Shown here piece after piece: positions 56,286 through 64,000 of a stretch of 64,000 nucleotides of DNA. Each line of letters begins with the position of its first letter. Position 1 is the stretch's first letter. A program made the translations under genes and the position numbers. The notes beneath the pieces are model-generated. The model was not told the origin of the DNA and made no database searches. It saw only the letters and a list, made by a program, of their open reading frames with translations. Origin of the DNA: Simmondsia chinensis (Eukaryota > Streptophyta > Magnoliopsida > Caryophyllales > Simmondsiaceae). The stretch lies in NCBI GenBank assembly GCA_018398585.1, contig JAGTTD010000007.1, positions 35,740,911 to 35,804,910 of the forward strand, written 5' to 3'.

Positions 56286-57436
56286 ATGGATGATATTACC
56301 CGTGAAATTTGGTCGCGGCTTCCCGCCAAATCCATTTTAAGATTTTCTTGTGTATCTCCTGTTGCCCATGACCAACTTTCTGATTATGAATTTGTTAAAA
56401 AGCAATCTTTTCGGTCTTTGAGTTGAAAGGCTGATGGTTCATCCTGCAGCCTGAAAACAACTCAAGCCGTGATAGTTTGGAGGTTTTTTCCTCTTTGGGA
56501 GATTTTTCTCCAGTCGTCCCTACTGAGGTATTGGAAGTCCTGACCGATAATGTTCGTGTTTTGGGTGTTGAAGGTGGTTTAATGCTGTGCCGTGATTATA
56601 ATTTTCTTCGGCTGTTTGTTTGGAACCCGGCTATGGGAGTGCGTCAATTGGTTCCTCTTCCTGATGGAGTTTCCATGGGCTATGCAAATTCTCCTTTGAA
56701 CCTGGTCTTTGGGTGTTTTGACACTGTTGCTGACTTTGGATTTTACCTTTATTTACTGGTGATGGATCTATCTCAGTCTTACTGGGGTCCTTGGCCTAGC
56801 GTGTATCATGTATACTTTTGGGAGGGTAGCTAGAACCTTTGGGCGAGTCTTGATGTGGGTCCGAGGAATGTCTCTCTTGTGGATCATTTTTGTTTGGGGG
56901 GAGAGTTGAACTTTCTGTCGGATTGGGGACATTACTTGGGGGACGCCCAAGCTTGCCCTTATATAGTTCGATGGAATACTGCTACCGGTACTTCTTGCAG
57001 GATGCTGTTTCCTGACACAGTTTGTGAGAATCTTTTTGCCTGTCAAGATGCTAAGATTTCTAAGTGGTGGGAAACTTCAACAGACCCACCCATCCTTTGC
57101 TTTGTTATGTTAAGGAGTCATGTTTTTACCGTGTGGACTCTATCGCAGTCGAAGGATCCTTTTTCTTGGGAGAGGCGGTCTCGTTTGTACGTTCGATTAC
57201 CTTGGTCTGGAGGTAGATGGGATCCGGTTATTACCAGTTTTACTGTGTTGAGGGAGCACTTGGCTTTTACCGCCCATAATCAAGTATTTCGGTGTGCTCT
57301 TCATGGGGATCAGCGTGGGCACATAGTCTACTTGGGAAATCATCGTTGCGATTTTCAAGCGCAGCTGTTTTCTTTCTCTGGGTCCTTATTTCGCTGTGGT
57401 AATGATCCCATAGTGCCATTTGCGGCTTTTATGTAA
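56286..57436 (+). pseudogene. Antisense F-box / F-box-associated protein gene of Z
   Basis: Best-preserved copy. MDDITREIWSRLPAKSILRF and SCVSPVAHDQLSDYEFVKK form the F-box (residues 1-45). From 56477 the frame is open to 56833 (VVPTEVLEVLTDNVRVLGVE, GGLMLCRDYNFLRLFVWNPA) and from 56855 to 57436 (GDAQACPYIVRWNTATGTSC, ISKWWETSTDPPILCFVMLR, FTAHNQVFRCALHGDQRGHI). Only a TGA near 56426, one frameshift near 56445 and a TAG at 56831 break about 383 codons. The stop TAA is at 57434. A SKP1-binding adaptor role is inferred from the family. It lies antisense to the element's gag-pol, 207 bp from its LTR. Confidence 0.82.
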
Positions 57437-57869
57437 AAAGGGCCCTATGGTTTATTAAGATCGAGGGTGGTAGGGGTGGGCATTTTGTTGTTTTTTATGG
57501 ATGTGGGTATTTAATTTTCTTGTACCGCGTTGACTTTTGTATAATATTGCTTTGTATAGTAGTACTTTCAGCGGTTTGCTTAAGTTAGGATTTTATCTTG
57601 CTTGCTGTGATATAGGCCCTTGCTTTTGTCCAAAGTGTGGTTAGCTTCTTATATCTACCTCCTTTTTATTTATGCTTTCTGTTTAGGCTGGATTAGACGC
57701 TGTTTGTTGTCTTTCTGGGTGATCTGTTGCGAATTTGGCAGTTTACTTCATTTTTATTATTAATATTTTTTTTTGCTAAATGGTGATTTCTCCTTCACCA
57801 AGAGTGGGGCCCTTTTAGTTGGCGGCTCTTATGCTAGTGGGTCGTGTATCGCCAGTCCCGATGTTAGGT
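57437..57869. other. Spacer after the F-box gene of Z
   Basis: T-rich with no ORF of note; would hold the 3' UTR of the F-box gene. Corresponds to 39661-39927 in T. Confidence 0.5.
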
Positions 57870-58495
57870 GGGAGGATTCTCAGCTGGTGAGGGTTACCGC
57901 CGGTCCCGATGTTAGGTGGGACCCATACAACTGTGGATTCTCAGCTGGTGAGAGTTACCACCGGTCCCGATGTTAGGTGGGACTCATGCAACTGCGAATT
58001 CTTAGCTAGTAATAGGTGGTACTCATACAACTGCGGATTCTCAGCTGGTGAGAGTTACCGCCGGTCCCGATGTTAGGTGGGACTCATACAACTGCGGATT
58101 CTCAGCGGGTGAGAGTTACCGCCGGTCCTGATATTAGGTGGGACTCATACAACTGCGGATTCTCAGCCAGTGAGAATTACCGCCGGTCCCGATGTTAGGT
58201 GGGAATCATACAACTGCGGATTCTCAGCCGGTGAGAGTTACTGCGGGTCCCGATGTTAGGTGGGACTCATACAACTGCGAATTCTCAGCCGGTGAGAGTT
58301 ACCGCCGGTCCCGATGTTAGGTGGGACTCATACAACCGCGGATTCTCAGCCGGTGAGAGTTACCGCCGGTCCCGATGTTCGGTGGGACTCATACAACTGC
58401 GGATTCTCAGCCGGTGAGAGTTACCGCCGGTCCCGATGTTAGGTGGGACTCATGCAACTGCGGATTCTCAGTTGGTGAGAGTTACCGCCGGTTAT
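57870..58495. repeat. Hairpin minisatellite of Z, 61 bp x about 10
   Basis: Unit: CAGCTGGTGAGAGTTACCGC, CGGTCCCGATGTTAGGTGGG, ACTCATACAACTGCGGATTC and T. Stem GTCCC/GGGAC. Reverse-complement homologue of the 62-bp array of T. Unit start 57881, next 57942. Confidence 0.9.
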
Positions 58496-58644
58496 GGCTC
58501 CATGCTCTTAATATGGCTGGGACCAAATTGCCACTACTAGCCGTCTTGTGAGTAAAGGCTGGTTTAAGCCATATCACTCGTGATCTCGCACGAAATTTCT
58601 AGTTGGTGGAGGTCTAATGTACTTAAGGTTTGGCAAGTAGAAAG
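58496..58644. other. Junction between the two arrays of Z
   Basis: Unique sequence with single hairpin-like relics; no gene. Confidence 0.4.
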
Positions 58645-59655
58645 CCCCCCAGTGGGTAAGGCTAGGTTACAAAAATCACTAAAATAAACAACTTAGGTAA
58701 CGTAATTTAAAAGCCCTCAGTCGGTAAAGGCTGGGTTACAGAAATCATTCGCACTAAAATAAACAACTTAGGTAACGTAATCTAAAAGCCCCCAGCCGGT
58801 AAAGGTTGGGTTAAAACAAACCATTCAAACTAAAATAAACAACTTAGGTAAAGCAAAAGGCCCCAACCGGTAATGGCTGGGTTGCGGAAATCATTCAAAC
58901 TAAAATAAAACAACTTAGGTAATGTAATCTAAAAGCTCCCAGCTGGTAAAGGCTAGGTTAAAACAAATCATTCAAACTAAAATGAACAGCTTAGGTAAAG
59001 CAACTAAAAGCCCCCAGCCGGTAAAGGCTGGGTTAAAACAAACCATTCGAGCTAAAATAAAAAACTTAGGTAAAGTAATTGAAAAGCCCCCGGCCGGTAC
59101 AGGTTAGGTTAAAACAAATCATTCAAACTAAAATAAACAGCTTTGGTAAAGCAACTAAAAGCCCCCAGCCAGTAAAGGCTGGGTTAAAACAAACCATTCA
59201 AGCTAAAATAAACAACTTAGGTAAAGTAATTGAAAAGCCCCCAGCCGGTAAAGGCTGGGTTAATAAAACAAACCATTCAAACTTTAAATAAACAACTTAA
59301 GTAAAGCAACTAAAAGCTCCCAGCCGGTAAAGACTGGGTTAAAACAAACCATTCACACTAAAATAAACAACTTAGGTAAAGCAACTAAAAGCACCCAGCC
59401 GTTAAAGGCTAGGTTAAAACAAACCGTTCAAGTTAAAATAAACAACTTAGGTAAAGTAATTGAAAAGCCCCCGGTCGGAAAAGGCTGGGTTAAAACAAAC
59501 CATTCAAACTAAAATAAACAACTTACGTAAAGTAATTGAAAAGCCCCCAGTCGGTAAAGTCTGGATTAATAAAACAAACCATTCAAACTTAAAATAAACA
59601 ACTTCAGTAAAGCAACTAAAAGCCCCCAGCCGGTAAAGGCTGGGTGCTGGGTATG
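58645..59655. repeat. Hairpin minisatellite of Z, 75-76 bp x about 13
   Basis: Unit: CCCCCAGCCGGTAAAGGCTG, GGTTAAAACAAACCATTCAA, ACTAAAATAAACAACTTAGG and TAAAGCAACTAAAAG. Stem CCCAGCC/GGCTGGG with loop GGTAAA. Homologue of the 79-80 bp array of T. The ORF at 59079-59291 is array translation. Confidence 0.9.
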
Positions 59656-59981
59656 TTTGGGAGCGCGGTATTCGAGGTCTCTTAAATATGATGCAACATG
59701 TAGCTGTGCCCTTCTTTTGGCTGTCATTTCTTACTTTGGGTCATTTATGACCCGTTTCTCCTTCTTAAACCCTAAAACCTCCTTCTTCTTCACCACCCTC
59801 TTTCCTCTTTCGCGAACCTCCCCCTGCTCTACTTTTACCCGGTTTCTCTTCTAATTTCAAGGTAATTTATTGTTACATTTATGGTATTGTGTGGGTTTTC
59901 AAGTTCAATTTGGCTTTTTCGGCATTTTTCTCATTTTCCCAGAGCTTCGAAAATTTTTTAAACTGTTTCGCTACGGTTCCT

Positions 59982-62900
59982 ATGGGAGAACCTGATGAGA
60001 ATGCCCAAATTATCAATGAATTTCTTGTGAATTTATTAACTAGCCCGGTAGTTGAGGTGGGGGTGCTTCTTGACCAAGTGGTGTCTCCTTCTTTTTGCTG
60101 GCCCGGCTTTGGGAATGCATCCTTGTTTTCTAAGACAAATGTTTTTGATTTGCCCATAAGGAGCTGTGGTGAGCCATCCCAAAATGTCAGGGTAAGGCTC
60201 TTTATTTGACTCTTTCTCTTTCTTCCCTTTTTTTTTTTTTTTCAGAGGATGGCTCCGAAAAGAGCACCGCAAGGTCATGGTCGTGGTCGCCAGGGTGGAA
60301 CCAGGGGGACTTCTTTGGAAGAGGGTTTGATGGTGGAACCATTGTCGCGGTTAGCTCCCCTACCGGCACAATCTCCTGAGGAGGAAGCGGTTCGCGCCCA
60401 ATTCCCAGATGTGGTGCTAACGCTTCCTTTGGGGTCATTTGTATCTTCTTTATCTACTGCTGAGGGAGTAAAGCAGTTTCGAGATAAGTATTATTTCCCT
60501 CTTGATTATGAGATTATAGGTCTGGGGGAAAATGACAATATTTTATTCCCACGCCATCCTGGCTTTTTTTCGGTTACTGTGGATTCATTGGAGGCGGGGT
60601 TGAGGTTTCCCTTGCCGAGTATACTAGAGTGGGTTTTCAGACAGTATTCTTTGTGCCCTAGTCAAATTAGCCCTAATGGTTTTAGAAATATTTATGGGTA
60701 TTTAGTTTCCTGTTATGAAGCGAGATTGACCCCCTCTACACGCAGTTTTGATTATTTATTTGGGGCTAGGCAAATAAGGGGAGTGGTAACGTTCGAGGGT
60801 AAGACAGGGGTAAAGTTTGTGGAAAATAATCCGTCCCAGTTGAATTTTTGGCAAAGCAAATTTGTTTGGGTGAGGCCTTCGCAACCCCTACTCCTTCCCA
60901 CATATTGGACCCAGTTAAATAAGAGCAACATCCCTTCAGAAGACGAGCTTTCCTCTCTTGATAAGGAGGTGGTTTGATATTTTAAGAGGGATTTGGGCTC
61001 ACGGTTTGTAGCCATTAAGGAGGTTTTGGCCCATGAGCGCATTCCTATGAAAGCAGGTTTATGTGGTCGTCCGGTTAGTGGTAAGCGAATTCTTTATTCA
61101 TGGGAAGAAGTTTTTGCGGTTTTTTTTTAAGACTTTCATAACCTACTTTTGTTTTTGGTTACCGTTTTTGCAGGGCAAGGAGCTGATGTGGATATTGTTC
61201 AACTTAAGGAGGCTTGCCGCCAAGGTGCGGACAAGGCTGGGGGTAAAGGAAAAAGGGTTGTCATTGAAGGCAAGAAGGCCACAAAGGGAGCAAAAAGAGC
61301 TGCTACTGAAAGTAGAGAAGAAACTTCCAAGGAGGCTTTGCGTCCAAAAAGACAGAGGAAAATTGGGAGCAAAGCTCAAGTGGAGGAGCCTTCCTCGAGG
61401 GTATCTGTTTCTCAGGGGATCATGACAGGAATCTCCTTTGTACAAGCATCCCCTGCTTTGGAGAGGTCTCCTCCTGTTCTGAGTGCTCACGAGGCGGCAA
61501 CCGAAGCACCTCAGTTGGAAGAAAGTGCCCCTTGCCCCGAACTTCAATTAGTAGGGGTGGATCAGTATCTCGTTCTGGTGAGGAGGTGCCTGGCATTTCA
61601 TTTGAGGCCCTAGTTTGTCCACTAGAAAGGACAACAGGAGATATGTCTGTCACAGTCGCCATGGATCCGGTTGAGCCTTTGCCTTCTTCATTGGAGAGGA
61701 CAGCGAAAAATGTGCCTGTTGTTGTTGTTGTTGTTCCAGAACCGGTTAAGCCCTCACCAGGAGGGGTAGAGAATATGGTTCTACCGTTTCAGTGGAGCCG
61801 GTCGAACCTCCAGTTCTTTTATCAAGGAGGGTAACAGAGAGTGTCCTTACCACTGCTGAGGCAAAGGCGGTTGATTCTAGTGCTCAGGGAGAAATTTCAA
61901 GGGCAAGTGAGGGAATGACTCTTGAAGGGGCCCCCGAGGTGCCTGCTTAAAGGGGGACGGTTCCAGGGGAAGACATATCAGAAAGGGTTCCGGCCTCTGT
62001 TGAGTTACCAAGCCAAATGCTCCCTTTTAATCCTTTGTTTGGTCACGTAGATTTAGGGGTTATCTGTGGTTCTGACCGGTTTCCTCCCACATTTAGGATT
62101 AACCTTTTAGCTACACTGGACCCTTTTCAAGGTCCTTCTTTAGGGTCTGCACCTCCCCCTTTGGGGAACCGAACAACCGTTGGCGGTGGGAGCTTTTTCT
62201 CACGGAGCCCTTTCTTTTAATGGTTCTTCTACTCTCTCCTCGAGATGACGTGGATCTCATTCGAAGAGCAAGTCTGGCCATACTTCCTTCAGAAGCGCCA
62301 CCGGCGGCCACAGGTGATACGGTTGCTACTTATGCTTTAAAGGTAGTGTCTTTTCCATGTTTTGATATTTTATGACTGCTTTTAGACTCACGCGGTTGCG
62401 GTGTGGCTGCAGATCAGTTCCTAGTCCTCAGCCATGGTTTTGGGGTGGTTTCAAGAGAAGGAGGCGGCAGCCAAAGAGCTTGCCCGTTTGGAGGAAGAAA
62501 ACAAGAACCTGGTCAGGGAAATACAAAAGATGAAGACGGCTAGGGAGGAGGAGGCCCGAGCGGTTTTGGCGCTACAAAAAGAGAAGGAGACTGCAGTTGC
62601 AGAGGTGCAGAGAGCTCGTGAAGAGAAGGAGAAAGCGGTAGCAGAGGCACAAAGTCTTCGAGAAGTGCAAGGAAAGGCTTCTCTAGAAGCTCAAGGACTA
62701 AGAGAGGAGTTGTTGTCCCATCAGGAGCGTTTAGAGAAACTTCAAAACGAGGTGCGACGTTGCTAGGAGGAGGGGTCTAGGGTTATGGAGAGTGCCACGG
62801 GGGCCATTTCTCAGTTCAAAGCTGGTGAAGAGTTTCGTGGTTTGATGAGTTCCTCTTACTGACAGGGTTTTACCTTGGGTCTTTCTGGTTCCGCTCACCG

Positions 62901-62982
62901 TTTGCTCCAAAATCGTTCTGGCTTAGGCCAGGAACTACTTCAGCAAGTGGCTGACCAGCTTCATCAAGACATTCGCGTTTAA
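59982..62982 (+). pseudogene. Antisense four-exon gene of Z, Transposase_28-like domain plus coiled coil
   Basis: Exon 1 59982-60191 (MGEPDENAQIINEFLVNLLT; 70 codons), intron 60192-60245 (GTAAGG, long T-run, CAG), exon 2 60246-61080 (MAPKRAPQGHGRGRQGGTRG; SVTVDSLEAGLRFPLPSILE; NFWQSKFVWVRPSQPLLLP), intron 61081-61173, exon 3 61174-62342 (ADVDIVQLKEACRQ, then low-complexity acidic/Pro-rich), intron 62343-62412 (70 bp, as in T), exon 4 62413-62982 (coiled coil VQRAREEKEKAVAEAQSLRE, end QVADQLHQDIRV). Exon 2 plus exon 3 is 2,004 nt, a multiple of 3. Damage: TGA at 60976 (Arg in T), frameshifts in exon 3 near 61550 and after, and TAG at the start of exon 4 (Trp in T) and near 62763. The protein would be about 927 residues. 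Its function is unknown; the domain family is known only from plant gypsy-associated proteins. Confidence 0.83.
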
Positions 62983-63460
62983 GGGAGGGAATCGGTGGTG
63001 GACGCTCTTAGTTGCATCCTGCCATAGAGTTTTATGTTTTGTAACATCCCCTGTCCTCCCCCTTTTTCTTTTGAGCAGACATGTGGATTTAGATTGTACT
63101 TTTGAGATGGAGATGGGGGCCCGTACTATGGGGGATTCCTCCCCTTTTTGGTGTATATTTTTGCCTTCCCTTGTGACTATGGTGCATGTGAGATAGGTGT
63201 GTATATCTATACTTTGGCCTACCATGTTCCGAGAGCTGTACCTTTTAATTGCAATTCATGAATTGTGGCGCATAATACTCTATAACACATATTAATATAT
63301 ATAAGCATATTGGCATACATTTTTTGTACTTACATAATATTCCAAGATACTTATATTTACTACTTTAATATAGCTAAATGCTGTACGAGGTCCTGTTGCC
63401 ATATGTATAACAGAATGGGCACGGTTTATTATGCTTAGTATTTCTTAAGATTCTTCATAT
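62983..63460. other. Spacer between the antisense gene and pol of Z
   Basis: AT-rich with ATATTAATATATATAAG near 63285; the same type of spacer as 34978-35398 in T. No gene. Confidence 0.5.
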
Positions 63461-64000
63461 TCACGAGCACGGTACCTCAGTGCCGTTAATGCGTTGCAGT
63501 TTGTAGCTTCCGTTCCCCAATTTTGCGCTCACACGGTAGGGACCTTCCCAGTTGGCGGCTACTTTTCCTGATCCAACTCCGTGAGTAGCGCTCACTCGGC
63601 GAAGAACTAGGTCCCCTACTTCTACGTCCCTAGGTCTTACATGTTTATTGTAGTGCTGGGATATCCGCTGGAGGAGAGAATTCTCCCTTATTTCATCGAT
63701 TAAATCAAGGGATGTCTCCATGACTCCCCATTCTCAGGCTGGCGGTAACCCTAGACTTGATGGCTAGGTTCTCCTATTTCCACTGGGATCACAGCTTCGG
63801 CACTGTAAACCAGCATGAAAGGGGTTTCACCTGTGGCGACTCGGTATATGGTACGATGGGCCCACAGAACACTGGGTAGCTCTTCTAGCCACTTATCTTT
63901 TGCGTTGTCCAATCTTCGTCGTAATCCAACAAGTATCTGCTTGTTTTCAGCCTCTACTTGTCCATTGCTTTGCGGGTAGGCCACAGATGCGAAGTGGAGG
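63461..64000 (-). pseudogene. Element Z integrase, C-terminal part
   Basis: Minus strand. AYPQSNGQVEAENKQILVGL carries the catalytic Glu, then WLEELPSVLWAHRTIYRVAT, and from 63721 EVGDLVLRRVSATHGVGSGK and NWEGPYRVSAKLGNGSYKLQ. A stop near 63748 separates the two parts. Close to the integrase of T. The remainder lies beyond the window. Confidence 0.9.

Larger units (their letters stand above)
55658..64000 (-). mobile_element. Element Z: second member of T's family, continues beyond the window
   Basis: Minus-strand Tat element: 3' LTR 55658-56079, polypurine tract, F-box gene, two hairpin arrays, spliced gene and integrase, in the same order and relative strands as T. The LTR interrupts the antisense gene of Y at 55657. 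Confidence 0.92.

Overview
The window looks like heterochromatic DNA of a flowering plant. The evidence is Ty3/gypsy elements with tRNA-Met or TGGCGCC-type primer sites, a CACTA transposon, hAT-like elements, RTE-type LINE tails ending in (TTG)n, and no intact single-copy host gene. The species cannot be named from sequence alone. Nearly all bases fall in transposable elements inserted into one another, and most insertions can be dated relative to each other by their target-site duplications (TSDs).

Left part (1-24 kb). An RTE-type LINE remnant (1-2740) is followed by a MITE-like palindrome. Next comes element A (3599-21521, minus strand, TSD TAAAA), a decayed Ty3/gypsy element whose pol is cut by a hAT-like element (12251-16968) and by an 8-kb CACTA element (4110-12163, TSD TCA). 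The CACTA carries a collapsed LTR element (5723-7307, TSD TTATT), a solo LTR (9279-9776), an LTR fragment, and a 41-bp LINE tail with a 19-bp TSD. Two more LINE 3' ends lie at 21727-21866 and 23436-24050.

Right part (24-64 kb). An old Tat-like element Y (gag start at 24.3 kb, plus strand) is split by four insertions. X (25097-43654, minus, TSD CCACT) is non-autonomous and itself holds the 12.2-kb Tat-lineage element T (29481-41728). C (44209-50117, minus, TSD TCATT) is a chromovirus-clade element with near-identical LTRs. S (50466-53716, TSD AAGTT) is a 3.25-kb solo LTR made mostly of 41-bp and 71-bp tandem repeats. Z (55658 to beyond the window end, minus) is a second member of T's family.

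Most interesting system. T and Z share an antisense cassette between pol and the 3' LTR. It holds (i) a four-exon gene with a Transposase_28-like ('putative gypsy type transposon') domain and a C-terminal coiled coil, whose three GT-AG introns sit at the same positions and phases in both copies; (ii) an F-box/F-box-associated protein gene beside the 3' LTR; and (iii) two minisatellite arrays between them whose monomers keep the same short hairpins. Because the genes run opposite to the genomic RNA, their introns would not be removed during retrotransposition. All copies here carry frameshifts or stops, so they are probably not functional at this locus, but the layout is conserved. A third, older copy of the spliced gene survives at 53722-55652.
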